A stretch of 64,000 nucleotides of DNA from Cypionkella aquatica (GTDB lineage: Bacteria; Pseudomonadota; Alphaproteobacteria; Rhodobacterales; Rhodobacteraceae). Under the pieces are notes generated by a model. The model saw only the letters and a list, made by a program, of their open reading frames with translations, did no database searches and was not told the DNA's origin. The translations under genes and the position numbers were made by a program. The stretch lies in assembly GCF_030161095.1 (NCBI RefSeq), contig NZ_BSPP01000004.1:434001-498000 (forward strand). The letters are read 5' to 3'. Below are positions 34,382-44,087 of this stretch, in pieces; within the stretch, counting starts at the first letter, position 1, and each line of letters starts with the position of its first letter.

Positions 34382-37300
34382 TTATTCCGCCGGGACTTTC
34401 TGCACTTCGTCTGACAGCGGATGCGACAGATGGGGCAGCATTTCCTTCGGGCAGATTTGCAGGAAGTTAGACCGCTCGGTCACCCAATCGGACAGGATGC
34501 GCGCGGCGATGCGCGACCCGGTTTCCGCGACATGGCGTTGCAGAAGGCCGCGCAGTTGCAGCTCCCAATGCGGATGGGCGACGGCGCAGGTCAGCACGGT
34601 TTCGTCGTTGACGAAATCTTCCGCGATGGCTTGCGGGTCGTAGACATAGGCCATCCCCCCCGTCATGCCTGCGCCAAAGTTGGCCCCGATGCGGCCCAAG
34701 ATCACCGCGACACCGCCGGTCATGTATTCGCAACCGTTGGAACCGCAGCCTTCGACCACCACATGCGCACCCGAGTTGCGCACCGCAAAACGCTCCCCCG
34801 CGCGCCCCGAGGCAAACAGATAGCCCGCGGTCGCGCCGTAAAGCACGGTGTTGCCGATGATGGTGTTATCCTCGGGCTTCAGCGGCGACGACATTTGCGG
34901 GCGCACGACGATTGTGCCACCGGACAGGCCCTTGCCGACATAGTCGTTGGCATCGCCTTGAACTTCCAGTTTCAGGCCGTTCACCGCGAAGGCACCAAGA
35001 GACTGGCCGCAAGAGCCGTGCAGTTTCACCGTCAGATGATCGGGTTGCAGGGTGTTGCGCATGCCGAATTTCTTGACGATATGGCTGCTGGCCCGCGTAC
35101 CGATGGTGCGCAGGGTGTTGCGGACGGCGTAAGACAGCTGCATCTTCTCGCCGTCTTCAAAGAACCGCGCGCCGTCTTTGACGATTTCAGCGTCCAGCGT
35201 ATCGGGGACGTGGTTGCGGGGTTTCGAGCGGTCATAGGTGATCTTCTGCGCGCCATCGACGGTGATCAACAGCGGGTTGAGGTCGAGATCGTCAAGGTGG
35301 GCAGAGCCACGGCTGACCTGTGACAGAAGGTCAGCGCGCCCGATGATTTCATCCATGCTGCGCGCGCCGATTTGGGCGAGGATTTCGCGGACTTCCTGCG
35401 CGTAGAAGGTGATCAGGTTGACGACCTTATCCGCCGTGCCGGTGAATTTGGCACGTAGGGCGGTGTCTTGGGTGCAGACGCCGACCGGGCAGGTGTTGCT
35501 TTGGCACTGCCGCACCATGATGCAGCCCATCGCGATCAGGGCGGCGGTGCCGATGCCGTATTCCTCGGCCCCGAGCATTGCGGCCATCACCACATCGCGG
35601 CCTGTGCGCAACCCGCCATCGGTGCGCAAAGTCACCCGTTCGCGCAGGTTGTTCATCGACAGCACCTGATGCGCTTCGGTCAGGCCCATTTCCCACGGCA
35701 GGCCGGCGTATTTGATCGACGTACCCGGAGAGGCCCCGGTGCCGCCGTTGTGGCCCGAGATCAGGATGATATCGGCTTTCGCCTTGGCCACACCTGCGGC
35801 GATGGTGCCGACTCCGCTGGCCGAGACCAGTTTCACCGTGACTTTGGCGCGCGGGTTGATCTGTTTCAGATCGTAGATCAGCTGCGCGAGGTCTTCGATG
35901 GAATAGATGTCGTGGTGCGGCGGCGGGCTGATCAGCGTCACGCCTTTGGTGGAATGGCGCAGGCGCGCGATCAGCTCGGTCACTTTCATGCCAGGCAACT
36001 GGCCACCTTCGCCGGGTTTGGCACCTTGGGCGACTTTAATCTCAAGCTCTTCACAGGCGTTCAGATATTCGGCGGTGACGCCAAAGCGCCCAGAAGCCAC
36101 CTGTTTGATCTTGGCCGACGGGTTGTCGCCGTTCGGTTCGGGCAGGAAGTGGGCAGGATCTTCACCGCCTTCGCCGCTGTCGGATTTCGCGCCGATGCGG
36201 TTCATCGCGACGTTGAGGGTCTTGTGCGCCTCTGGCCCCAAGGCCCCCAGCGACATGCCCGGCGTCACAAAGCGCTTGCGGATCGAGGTGATGGATTCGA
36301 CTTCCTCAATCGGCACCGGCTTGCCCAAAGATTTGATGTCGAGCAGATCGCGGATATGGATCGGCGGGTTCGAGCGCATCGCGGCGGAGTATTGCTTCCA
36401 CAGATCAAACGAGGCGCGGTCGCAGGCAGCTTGCAGCATGTGCATGGTCTGCGCTTCCCAAGCGTGCTTTTCGCCCGAGCGCCGCGCTTTGTAGAAGCCA
36501 CCGATGGGCAGAACATCCGCGCCACCCAGCCAGCCTTTGGTGTGCACTTCTTCGGCCTTGATCTGGATACCGTTCAAACCGATGCCAGAAATCCGCGACT
36601 GCATGCCGGGGAAATACTCGGCCACCATGGCGCGGGACAGACCCACGGCTTCAAAGTTCAGACCGCCCCGATAGGACGAGATCACCGAAATGCCCATTTT
36701 GGACATGATTTTCAGGAGGCCCGCGTCAACGGCATTGCCATAACGGCGCATCGCATCGACCAAGCTGCCCTCGATCAGACCGCGGCGGATGCGGTCTGCG
36801 ATGGAATCCTGTGCCAGATAGGCGTTGACCGTGGTGGCCCCCGAGCCGATCAGGACGGCGAAATAATGGGGGTCGATACATTCCGCGCTACGGACGTTCA
36901 CCGAACAGAAGGTGCGCAGGCCCTTGCGGGTCAGCCACGAGTGCACAGCCGAGGTCGCAAGGATCATCGGCATCGCCACCTTTTCGGGCGACTGATGCTG
37001 ATCTGTCATCACCAACTGGCCCGCACCCGAGCGCACGGCGTCTTCGGCCTCGGCGCGGATACGCTCCAGCCCTTGGCGCAGGGCGTCGGGACCACCATTC
37101 ACCGGGAAAGTGCAGTCGATGAAGGCGACCTGATCGCCGAAGCGTTTCACCAGCACGTCAAATTCGGCATTGGCAAGGAACGGGCTTTCCAGCACCAGAA
37201 TTTCCGACTGCGCGTTGGTTTCATCCAGCACGTTGCGCAGGTTGCCGAAACGGGTTTTCAGGGACATCACCCGGCCTTCGCGGAGTGAGTCAATCGGCGG

Positions 37301-38920
37301 ATTGGTCACCTGCGAAAAGTTCTGTCGGAAGAAATGCGACAGCGGACGGTAAACCGACGACAGCACGGCGGCAGGGGTATCATCGCCCATCGAGGCGATC
37401 ATTTCCTTGCCGTCTTCGGCCATCGGGGCCAGGACTTGTTCCAGTTCTTCGACGGTGAAACCCGCCGCGATCTGACGCTTGCGCAGCTCGGCACCTTCAA
37501 ACATCGCCACTTCCGGCACGTCACGCAAAAGGGTGTTCAGATCGACAATCTTCTGCACCCAGTCGCCATAAGGCTGGCTGGACGCCAGTTTATCTTTCAG
37601 CGCGACGTCGTGGTAAAGCTTGCCCTCGGCCATATCGACGGCAATCATTTGCCCCGGCCCAAGTGCGCCCTTTTCGCGGATGGTGGCTTCATCGACCGGA
37701 ACCATGCCAGCCTCGGACCCCGCGATCAGCAGGCCATCGCCGGTGACAACATAGCGCATCGGGCGCAACCCGTTGCGGTCAAGCCCGCCGCAGACCCAGC
37801 GACCATCGGTCATAGCCAAGGCAGCGGGGCCATCCCAAGGTTCAATCACCGAGTTGCAATAGGCATACATATCGGCCCAAGCGGGCTTCATATCGGTGGT
37901 GGCTTTCGACCATGCTTCGGGGACGAGCATGGTTTTCGCCAAGGGCGCGTTGCGGCCCGAACGCACGAGGGCTTCAAACACCGCATCCAGCGCGCCAGAG
38001 TCAGAGGTGCCAGCCGGGATGATCGGCTTGATGTCTTCGGCGGCATCGCCAAAATTGTTGGACGCCATGCGAATTTCATGGCTTTTCATCCAGTTGACGT
38101 TGCCTTTCAGCGTGTTGATCTCACCATTGTGGGCCAACATGCGGAACGGTTGCGCCAGCCACCACTGCGGGAAAGTGTTGGTGGAATAGCGCTGGTGGTA
38201 GATCGCGAAGGCGGACTCGAACCGGTCATCCATCAGATCGGGGTAGAATACCGCGACCTGTTCGGCCAACATCATGCCTTTGTAGATGATGCTGCGGCAC
38301 GACAGGCTACACAGATACATGCCTTGGATTTGGCTGGCCAAGGCGGCTTTTTCGATGCGGCGGCGGATGATATACAGCTCGCGCTCGAACTGTTCTTCGT
38401 CGATGGCTTTGTCGTTGCGGATCAGGATCTGTTCAATCTCTGGCCGGGTGGCGTTGGCTTTGTCGCCCAAGACAGAGGTATCGACGGGGACATGCCGCCA
38501 GCCATAGATATAATGGCCCATGCGCAGAACTTCGGCCTCGACAATCGTGCGGCAGCGTTCTTGTGCGCCGAAATCGGTGCGCGGCAAAAAGACCTGTCCG
38601 ACGGCGATCAGCTTGTGCGTGTCCGGCTCATGCCCGGTGCGGCGGACCTGATCGTAAAAGAATTTGACCGGGATCTGCACATGGATGCCAGCCCCGTCAC
38701 CGGTTTTGCCATCGGCGTCGACAGCCCCACGGTGCCAGATCGCCTTCAGCGCGTTGATGCCGTTTTCCACGACCTTGCGGCTGGGCTTGCCGGACACCGC
38801 CACCACCAGACCCACGCCGCAAGACGAATGTTCATCTTCGGATTTATACAGGCTGTTCGCGTCCATAAAGGCGCGTTTGGCTTCTTCGGCGCGCACCCAG
38901 TCTTCGTTATAGATCGTCAT
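34382..38920 (-). CDS. gltB: Glutamate synthase (NADPH) large subunit
   Basis: This 1512-residue enzyme releases ammonia from glutamine and forms glutamate from 2-oxoglutarate. After a short propeptide the class II amidotransferase begins with the nucleophile Cys34 in SSCGVGLVVAV; RYSTNTFPQWWLAQPFRMLAHNGE-type features follow (residues about 245-270). The central domain, the FMN barrel with SGHNGGTGASPGTSIKYAG, the Fe-S cysteines in CIMVRQCQSNTCPVGVC, and the C-terminal GXGXG beta-helix (GSCGQSLGAFAVNGL, GKGLSGGTIVV) are all present. GGAG precedes the start. It is the last gene of a minus-strand set that starts with gltD. Confidence 0.98.
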   Translation of the reverse strand: MTIYNEDWVRAEEAKRAFMDANSLYKSEDEHSSCGVGLVVAVSGKPSRKVVENGINALKAIWHRGAVDADGKTGDGAGIHVQIPVKFFYDQVRRTGHEPDTHKLIAVGQVFLPRTDFGAQERCRTIVEAEVLRMGHYIYGWRHVPVDTSVLGDKANATRPEIEQILIRNDKAIDEEQFERELYIIRRRIEKAALASQIQGMYLCSLSCRSIIYKGMMLAEQVAVFYPDLMDDRFESAFAIYHQRYSTNTFPQWWLAQPFRMLAHNGEINTLKGNVNWMKSHEIRMASNNFGDAAEDIKPIIPAGTSDSGALDAVFEALVRSGRNAPLAKTMLVPEAWSKATTDMKPAWADMYAYCNSVIEPWDGPAALAMTDGRWVCGGLDRNGLRPMRYVVTGDGLLIAGSEAGMVPVDEATIREKGALGPGQMIAVDMAEGKLYHDVALKDKLASSQPYGDWVQKIVDLNTLLRDVPEVAMFEGAELRKRQIAAGFTVEELEQVLAPMAEDGKEMIASMGDDTPAAVLSSVYRPLSHFFRQNFSQVTNPPIDSLREGRVMSLKTRFGNLRNVLDETNAQSEILVLESPFLANAEFDVLVKRFGDQVAFIDCTFPVNGGPDALRQGLERIRAEAEDAVRSGAGQLVMTDQHQSPEKVAMPMILATSAVHSWLTRKGLRTFCSVNVRSAECIDPHYFAVLIGSGATTVNAYLAQDSIADRIRRGLIEGSLVDAMRRYGNAVDAGLLKIMSKMGISVISSYRGGLNFEAVGLSRAMVAEYFPGMQSRISGIGLNGIQIKAEEVHTKGWLGGADVLPIGGFYKARRSGEKHAWEAQTMHMLQAACDRASFDLWKQYSAAMRSNPPIHIRDLLDIKSLGKPVPIEEVESITSIRKRFVTPGMSLGALGPEAHKTLNVAMNRIGAKSDSGEGGEDPAHFLPEPNGDNPSAKIKQVASGRFGVTAEYLNACEELEIKVAQGAKPGEGGQLPGMKVTELIARLRHSTKGVTLISPPPHHDIYSIEDLAQLIYDLKQINPRAKVTVKLVSASGVGTIAAGVAKAKADIILISGHNGGTGASPGTSIKYAGLPWEMGLTEAHQVLSMNNLRERVTLRTDGGLRTGRDVVMAAMLGAEEYGIGTAALIAMGCIMVRQCQSNTCPVGVCTQDTALRAKFTGTADKVVNLITFYAQEVREILAQIGARSMDEIIGRADLLSQVSRGSAHLDDLDLNPLLITVDGAQKITYDRSKPRNHVPDTLDAEIVKDGARFFEDGEKMQLSYAVRNTLRTIGTRASSHIVKKFGMRNTLQPDHLTVKLHGSCGQSLGAFAVNGLKLEVQGDANDYVGKGLSGGTIVVRPQMSSPLKPEDNTIIGNTVLYGATAGYLFASGRAGERFAVRNSGAHVVVEGCGSNGCEYMTGGVAVILGRIGANFGAGMTGGMAYVYDPQAIAEDFVNDETVLTCAVAHPHWELQLRGLLQRHVAETGSRIAARILSDWVTERSNFLQICPKEMLPHLSHPLSDEVQKVPAE

Positions 38921-38923
38921 GGC

Positions 38924-39361
38924 TTACTCCTTGGGGCTGGCGGCGTAGAGGGCTTCAATCTCGGCCCCGGTCAGTTTTTCGGTGTCACCCGCAAAGGCCC
39001 AGGCGTCGGGTTTGCGGTCATAATAGATTTCCTGCGTCAGCTTCAGGCCGGTCAGATCATCCAGCAGGCCGGCGTTCAGAAAATAGTCAGCCTGATCGCC
39101 CGGTTCAGTGAAGCGATACCAAAGCGAAGTGCCACAGCGGCTACAAAAACTGCGCGCGGCCCAATCCGAGGATTGGTATGTTGTCACCGCTTCGGCACCC
39201 TGCATCGTCAGGCCATCCGGTGGCACCATCACGGTCATGGTGCAGACGCCGGTTTGACGGCGGCAGTTTTCGCAGTGGCAGGCGTGCACGTCTGAGTTCA
39301 GGCTGGTGATCTGCAAGCGCACCGCACCGCACAGGCATTGCCCGGTCTGTTCAGCGGCCAT
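38924..39361 (-). CDS. GFA/CENP-V-fold zinc protein
   Basis: This 145-residue cytosolic protein has the zinc cysteines of the glutathione-dependent formaldehyde-activating (Gfa) fold: GQCLCGAVRL, HACHCENCRRQTG and FCSRCGTSLWYRF. Family members are rarely characterised, and this fold does not prove formaldehyde chemistry. It ends 3 bases before gltB, so the gltB ribosome site is inside its 3' end, and its start overlaps the preceding secreted-protein gene by 11 bases. Co-transcription with glutamate synthase is likely; a functional link is not shown. Confidence 0.87.
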   Translation of the reverse strand: MAAEQTGQCLCGAVRLQITSLNSDVHACHCENCRRQTGVCTMTVMVPPDGLTMQGAEAVTTYQSSDWAARSFCSRCGTSLWYRFTEPGDQADYFLNAGLLDDLTGLKLTQEIYYDRKPDAWAFAGDTEKLTGAEIEALYAASPKE

Positions 39362-40076
39362 CGGATGCCCTCCATAGCCGCTCCAACGGGGTGGCTTCGG
39401 ACATCACGGCGTCACATTCAAAGATCGGTTGCGTGGCGGCGAAGCCTTTTTCGCCGGGCAGATAGAATTGCACCGGGCTGCCTTCCAGCGGCAGCCATTG
39501 CGTGCCATCCCACCATTCGGATTGGCCGGAAAAGAAATTCCGATACTCGGCGCTGATGTATTCATGGCCGCGCGCCTTGCGCAGTTCGTTGCCAGCATCA
39601 TCGGTTTCAACATAGTCGAATTCGGTGCGTTGCAGGGTCACGCCGTCAATGGTGACGGACTCGCCGGTCAGCTTGTCGAAGCCTTTGACATTGGTATGCT
39701 CGCCGTTGTCCTTGGTCAGGCCAAACTCGAAATCATCCCGCCCCGTAGAGAGCAGGCTAGAAAAATTCGCCGGGTCCGCCGGGTTCGGATCAAGGGTTTG
39801 CTTGACCGTGGGATTCAGATCATAGCTTTCGATCCACTGGGTTTCGCGGTCGATCTTGGAAAGGTAGAACATACCTTCCTGATCGAAATCCGCGCGCCAT
39901 TTGTCGCCAGGATTGTCTTTCTCGCAGGTGTAGTAATTCGCCACATAGCAGCCGCGCGATTGCACGGTAAGGGTGGCAGTGCAGCCCTCGGGCGGGGTGA
40001 AGCTGCCCGCGAGGGCGGGAGAGCCCACGATGGACGAGGCCAGAACAAGCAGTGGAACAACAATGCGCAGTTTCAT
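39351..40076 (-). CDS. Secreted protein of unknown function inside the glt set
   Basis: This 241-residue protein has a signal peptide (ending SPALAGSF). The mature part has Cys in a GCTATLTVQSRGCYVANYYTC segment, suggesting one or two disulfides, and a Trp-rich tail (QSEWWDGTQWLPLEG) before a last Cys. I do not recognise a named domain. It sits between gltD and the Gfa-like gene; the 136 bases between it and gltD leave room for its own promoter. Confidence 0.8.
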   Translation of the reverse strand: MKLRIVVPLLVLASSIVGSPALAGSFTPPEGCTATLTVQSRGCYVANYYTCEKDNPGDKWRADFDQEGMFYLSKIDRETQWIESYDLNPTVKQTLDPNPADPANFSSLLSTGRDDFEFGLTKDNGEHTNVKGFDKLTGESVTIDGVTLQRTEFDYVETDDAGNELRKARGHEYISAEYRNFFSGQSEWWDGTQWLPLEGSPVQFYLPGEKGFAATQPIFECDAVMSEATPLERLWRASDGR

Positions 40077-40212
40077 CTCGTCACCCTATGAATGGTCATC
40101 AAAGCTGACCCATACGAAAGCCGCAATCTTTGCAGCGGGGAAATAATCTGGCCTCTATATGGCCCAAACCCATATGTTTTCTGGGTCCGTAAGATTTCGT
40201 TAAGATCTTGGG

Positions 40213-41649
40213 CTATTCTGCCGCAACGCTGGCCGGTTGCGCCAGATAGCCAAGGATAGACTCGGCTGCTTCACGCCCATCGCGGATCGCCCAGACCACC
40301 AAAGACGCGCCGCGCACGATGTCGCCTGCGGCGTAGACGCCCGGCAAGTTGGTGGCGTGGCTGCGGAAATCGGCCTTGATCGTGCCCCAACGGGTGACGG
40401 CCAGATCGGGCACGCCCCAAAGGGTTTGGATCGCTTCAGGCTCAAAGCCCAGCGCCTGCACGACCAGATCGGCGGGTTCGACATAGTCGGCACCTTCGAT
40501 CAGCTCCGGCACTTGGCGGCCCGACACATCAGGCGCACCCAGACGCATCTTTTGTACCATCACACCGTCAACCGCCGTGCCGCCGCTAAAGCCTTTCGGG
40601 GCAGAGAGCCAGACGAATTCGACGCCCTCTTCCTCGGCGTTTTGGGTTTCGCGCTGGCTGCCCGGCATGTTGGCTTTGTCACGGCGATACAAGCACTTAA
40701 CGCTGGTAGCACCCTGACGGATGGCGGTGCGGACGCAATCCATCGCGGTATCGCCGCCACCGATGACGACGACGCGCTTGCCATCGGCATTGAGTTCGCC
40801 ACTGTCAAACTCCGGCACGTCGTCGCCAAAGCTCTTGCGGTTGGACGCGGTAAGGTAATCGAGCGCGCGCACCACACCTTTTGCCCCAACGCCGGGGGCT
40901 TCGATGTCGCGGGCCTTGTAGACCCCGGTGGCGATCAGCACGGCATCGTGCTGGCCACGGATGGCGTCGAACGACATATCCTCGCCGACACGGCAATTCA
41001 GAACGAAGGTGACGCCTGCGATTTCAAGCTGCTCGATCCGCTGCATGACGACGGGCTTTTCCAGTTTGAAACCGGGGATGCCATAGGTCAGCAAGCCGCC
41101 TGCGCGGTCGTAGCGGTCGTAGACGGTCACTTGCACGCCCGCGCGGCGCAGCACGTCGGCGGCGGCAAGGCCACCGGGGCCCGCGCCGATGATGCCGACG
41201 GATTCGGGGCGCTGGGTGCGGGCGGTGATCGGTTTGACCCAACCCATTTCCCATGCCTTGTCGGTCAGGTATTTCTCGACCGAGCCGATGGTGACGGTGC
41301 CGTGGCCGGATTGCTCGATGACGCAATTGCCTTCGCAGAGGCGGTCTTGCGGGCAAATGCGGCCACAGATTTCCGGGAAGGTGTTGGTGGCTTGGGACAG
41401 CTCGTAGGCTTCTTCCAAGCGGCCCTCGGCGGTGAGGCGCAGCCAGTCGGGGATGTTGTTGTGCAAGGGGCAATGCGACTGGCAATAAGGCACGCCACAT
41501 TGGCTGCAGCGGCTGGCCTGCTCGGCTGCTTTTTCGACAGCGAACTGGCGGTAAATCTCATCGAAATCTTGCGCACGCAGATTGGCATCACGCTTGGGGG
41601 GCGTCTCTTTGGTCAAGGTGACGAATTTCAGCATTTTCTGCCCGGCCAT
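40213..41649 (-). CDS. gltD: Glutamate synthase (NADPH) small subunit
   Basis: This 478-residue FAD protein takes electrons from NADPH and delivers them to GltB. The N-terminal Fe-S region has SRCSQCGVPYCQSHCPLHN and ICPQDRLCEGNCV, then the FAD site IIGAGPGGLAAADVLRRAG and the NADPH site VVIGGGDTAMDCVRTAIRQG, ending with the AAGDIVRGASLVVWAI segment. The start could be 41649 or 41634 (MLKFVTL). A cluster of TTAGGTCA half-sites lies just upstream. Confidence 0.97.
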   Translation of the reverse strand: MAGQKMLKFVTLTKETPPKRDANLRAQDFDEIYRQFAVEKAAEQASRCSQCGVPYCQSHCPLHNNIPDWLRLTAEGRLEEAYELSQATNTFPEICGRICPQDRLCEGNCVIEQSGHGTVTIGSVEKYLTDKAWEMGWVKPITARTQRPESVGIIGAGPGGLAAADVLRRAGVQVTVYDRYDRAGGLLTYGIPGFKLEKPVVMQRIEQLEIAGVTFVLNCRVGEDMSFDAIRGQHDAVLIATGVYKARDIEAPGVGAKGVVRALDYLTASNRKSFGDDVPEFDSGELNADGKRVVVIGGGDTAMDCVRTAIRQGATSVKCLYRRDKANMPGSQRETQNAEEEGVEFVWLSAPKGFSGGTAVDGVMVQKMRLGAPDVSGRQVPELIEGADYVEPADLVVQALGFEPEAIQTLWGVPDLAVTRWGTIKADFRSHATNLPGVYAAGDIVRGASLVVWAIRDGREAAESILGYLAQPASVAAE

Positions 41650-41723
41650 GATCTGCCCCTTAGGTGGAATTTCACTGTCGCGCGTTGATACTTTGGAACA
41701 GGATTAAATAAAAGTCAGCATGA

Positions 41724-41791
41724 TTGACCTATCTTTCGATTTATCAATGCTTAGGTCAACAATTCTGACTGTTTACCGCCATATTAGGTCA
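41724..41791 (-). promoter_or_regulatory. Three TAGGTCA half-sites upstream of gltD
   Basis: TTGACCTA at 41724-41731 and TAGGTCAA at 41752-41759 are exact inverted copies 20 bases apart. A third half-site, TAGGTCA, follows at 41785-41791. The set is 75-142 bases upstream of the gltD start in an AT-rich gap, where an activator or repressor of glutamate synthase would bind. The identity of that regulator is unknown. Confidence 0.5.
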
Positions 41792-41810
41792 GCACACAAT
41801 ACCTATATGC

Positions 41811-42611
41811 CTAAAACCCTGCCCAAAGCGCGATCAAAGCCAGCGAACCGACGATGATTCGCCACCAGCCAAACGGCGCATACCCGTTGCGCGAAACGAA
41901 ATTCAGCAGGCTGCGCACCACGATCACCGCAGAAATAAACGCGACGATGAAGCCAACCGAAATATCAGACCACGCCGAAAAATCGAGGTCGTGGCGGGAT
42001 TTGTAGATGTCGTAGGCGACGGCCCCGGCCATTGTGGGCAGCGAAAGGAAGAACGAAAACTCGGCCGCGGCGCGTTTGGATACACCCAGCATCAGCGCGC
42101 CGACGATGGTAGAGCCCGATCGTGACACACCGGGGATCATCGCAAGGCATTGGATAAAGCCGATGGCCAAGGCTTTGCGAAACGGGATGCTGTCGGCGTC
42201 GTCGATGGTGGCGGGCGGCGCGATGCGTTCGACACACAGCAAGATGATGCCGCCAAGGATCAACATGACGGCGATCAGCATGGGGGATTCAAATAGCACG
42301 GTTTTGATGAAATCATGCGCAATCACGCCAATCACCACGGCAGGCAGGAAGGCCAGCAGCACCGACACAATAAAGCGCATCGCGGCGGGGTCGCGGTGGG
42401 CGGTGCCGAATACGGTGACGAGTTTGCCGAAATAAGCGGTCAGAATGGCAAGGACTGCACCAAGCTGGATCACGACCTCGAAGGTTTTTCCGGCAGACTC
42501 AAAGCCAAGGAAATGCCCTGCCAGCAGCAGATGGCCTGTGGAGGATACCGGGATAAACTCGGTTAACCCCTCAAGCAGACCAAGCAGGGCGGCGGTCAGG
42601 GTATGATCCAA
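41811..42611 (-). CDS. uppP: Undecaprenyl-diphosphatase
   Basis: This 266-residue membrane enzyme recycles undecaprenyl pyrophosphate to the monophosphate carrier for peptidoglycan and surface-glycan synthesis. [19 protein letters not shown] near the N-terminus carries the catalytic Glu-rich motif, and [19 protein letters not shown] is the second BacA/UppP motif. About eight membrane segments are visible. It follows the NDUFA9-like gene by 3 bases, so they are co-transcribed. Confidence 0.96.
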   Translation of the reverse strand: MDHTLTAALLGLLEGLTEFIPVSSTGHLLLAGHFLGFESAGKTFEVVIQLGAVLAILTAYFGKLVTVFGTAHRDPAAMRFIVSVLLAFLPAVVIGVIAHDFIKTVLFESPMLIAVMLILGGIILLCVERIAPPATIDDADSIPFRKALAIGFIQCLAMIPGVSRSGSTIVGALMLGVSKRAAAEFSFFLSLPTMAGAVAYDIYKSRHDLDFSAWSDISVGFIVAFISAVIVVRSLLNFVSRNGYAPFGWWRIIVGSLALIALWAGF

Positions 42612-42614
42612 GAT

Positions 42615-43598
42615 TTAAGCTTTCTTGAGGTTCTTCGCCGATTCCTTGATGGCGGCATATTGGCCCGAGGGGCGGTAGCGCCAAAGATACTCGGGGATAA
42701 CCGACGCATAATCGGTGGCCGCAATGCCAAGATCCGCCAAGGTTTTCGCGCCGGGCTTCACAATGCTGTCGCTGCGCAAGGATGCCAGTTGATCACGGGT
42801 CAAGATAGAGTTGTGGAAAATGCCGCCAGTGCAGAACGAGGCGAAATCCAGCAGGTTGGCCAGCACATTGCCCGCAACGAACGGCAGGTTGATCACCAGA
42901 CGGCGGCGGCGGATCACGCCCAGCATCTTGCCGATGGAGGCGCGCAGGGTTTCAACCTCGGGGCCACCCAGTTCATAGGTGCCCGTCGCCTGCCCCATGA
43001 TGCCCTTGACGACGGCTTGCGCCACATCATCAACATAGACTGGCTGAAATTTGGCATTTCCGCCGATAAGCGGCAGGATTGGCCCCATGCCGGACATCGC
43101 GGCGAAGCGGTTGAAAAAGCCGTCTTCGTTGCCGAAAATCACCGAGGGCCGCAGGATCATCGCCGTGGGAAATGCGGTCAGCACGGCGGCTTCGCCTTCG
43201 GCTTTGGATTGAGCATACAGGCTGGCCCCCTTGGCATCGGCGCTGATCGACGAGATATGCACCATCGCGGCCACACCCTGCGCGGCAGCCAAACGCGCAA
43301 TGCGGCCCGCGCCATCAAGATGCACAGCGCTGAAGTTGTTTTTGCCGCCGCGATCAAATGTGCCGACGCAGTTCACGACCGCATCCGCGCCCGCCATCGC
43401 GGCCAGAACGGAAGCATCATCGCGGATATTGCAGAACACAGGCTCCACCTGACCGGGGGTGCCGTAGGGGCGCACAAACAAGGCCTCATTCGGGCGACGG
43501 CAGGCGACGCGGACGCGCCAACCCTCTTTTGCCATCCGGCGCGCGATGTAGCGGCCGACAAAGCCTGAGCCACCGTAGATCGTGACAAGTTTGCTCAT
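42615..43598 (-). CDS. NAD(P)-binding protein of the NDUFA9/complex I assembly type
   Basis: This 327-residue member of the extended short-chain dehydrogenases has the Rossmann motif TIYGGSGFVGRYIARRM, VVNCVGTF, a Ser-Tyr-Lys-like set around HISSISADAKGASLYAQSKAEGE, and RPSVIFGNEDGFFNRFA. In alphaproteobacteria this family is often called complex I NDUFA9 subunit-like. Whether it binds complex I or acts on a sugar or quinone substrate is open. It is upstream of, and coupled to, uppP. Confidence 0.85.
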   Translation of the reverse strand: MSKLVTIYGGSGFVGRYIARRMAKEGWRVRVACRRPNEALFVRPYGTPGQVEPVFCNIRDDASVLAAMAGADAVVNCVGTFDRGGKNNFSAVHLDGAGRIARLAAAQGVAAMVHISSISADAKGASLYAQSKAEGEAAVLTAFPTAMILRPSVIFGNEDGFFNRFAAMSGMGPILPLIGGNAKFQPVYVDDVAQAVVKGIMGQATGTYELGGPEVETLRASIGKMLGVIRRRRLVINLPFVAGNVLANLLDFASFCTGGIFHNSILTRDQLASLRSDSIVKPGAKTLADLGIAATDYASVIPEYLWRYRPSGQYAAIKESAKNLKKA

Positions 43599-43752
43599 GC
43601 TGAACCCCTTTGGCTGCTTTATGCGCTAGCGCCTGAATAATCTGCCCCGGCCACAGCGGCAAGTCTATTCACCGTGACGAATTTTCGAGAATTTCTGTGC
43701 GCGGGCCGTTGACTCGCCCCGAAGGCTTGGCTACATCGCCCCCACGACACCT

Positions 43753-43837
43753 GCCCTGGTGGCGGAATTGGTAGACGCGCTGGTTTCAGGTACCAGTGTT
43801 GCAAGACGTGGAGGTTCGAGTCCTCTCCTGGGCACCA
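43753..43837 (+). tRNA. tRNA-Leu (anticodon CAG)
   Basis: This 85-base class II tRNA has an encoded 3' CCA. The anticodon arm is CTGGT-TTCAGGT-ACCAG, giving anticodon CAG; the long variable arm is present and the T arm GGAGG-TTCGAGT-CCTCT is regular. The acceptor stem GCCCTGG/CCTGGGC pairs except position 5, which is T opposite T68. A terminator follows 11 bases after the CCA. Confidence 0.96.
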
Positions 43838-43847
43838 AAGTCGCTTG

Positions 43848-43885
43848 AAAAGCCGTGCATCCTTAATGGGATGCGCGGCTTTTTT
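43848..43885 (+). terminator. Terminator of tRNA-Leu
   Basis: AAAAGCCGTGCATCC pairs with GGATGCGCGGCTTTT (one G-T pair) around a short AT-rich loop, followed by more T residues. It lies directly after the tRNA gene. Confidence 0.9.
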
Positions 43886-44087
43886 CTTTGTGCCTCAGAC
43901 TGGATACCCCGCGGTGTGCGATGGGTGCGACGCATCTTGCGGCCTGAAGCCTTTGCGCCGCAGATCAGGCTGATTGGTCGCAGGCTCGCGCCGCTGAGGC
44001 CGCCCTGCAATCTTGCCAACGCTGGTTGAGTTTGCATGGCTTTGCGCCTATCACCGTGCCATTCAAAGCATTGCAAAGGCATCATCC

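Noticed and set aside
35468-37288. Open frame of 606 codons on the plus strand opposite gltB
   Set aside because: It is fully antisense to gltB, whose domains are intact; the product is rich in His, Arg and Gln with no recognised motif. Long antisense frames are common in GC-rich coding DNA.
40237-41688. Open frame of 483 codons opposite gltD
   Set aside because: Complete antisense to a clear gene, with biased composition and no motifs.
43838-44087. Integration site remnant at the 3' end of tRNA-Leu
   Set aside because: A normal terminator follows the tRNA, no repeat of the tRNA 3' end was found, and no integrase is present.
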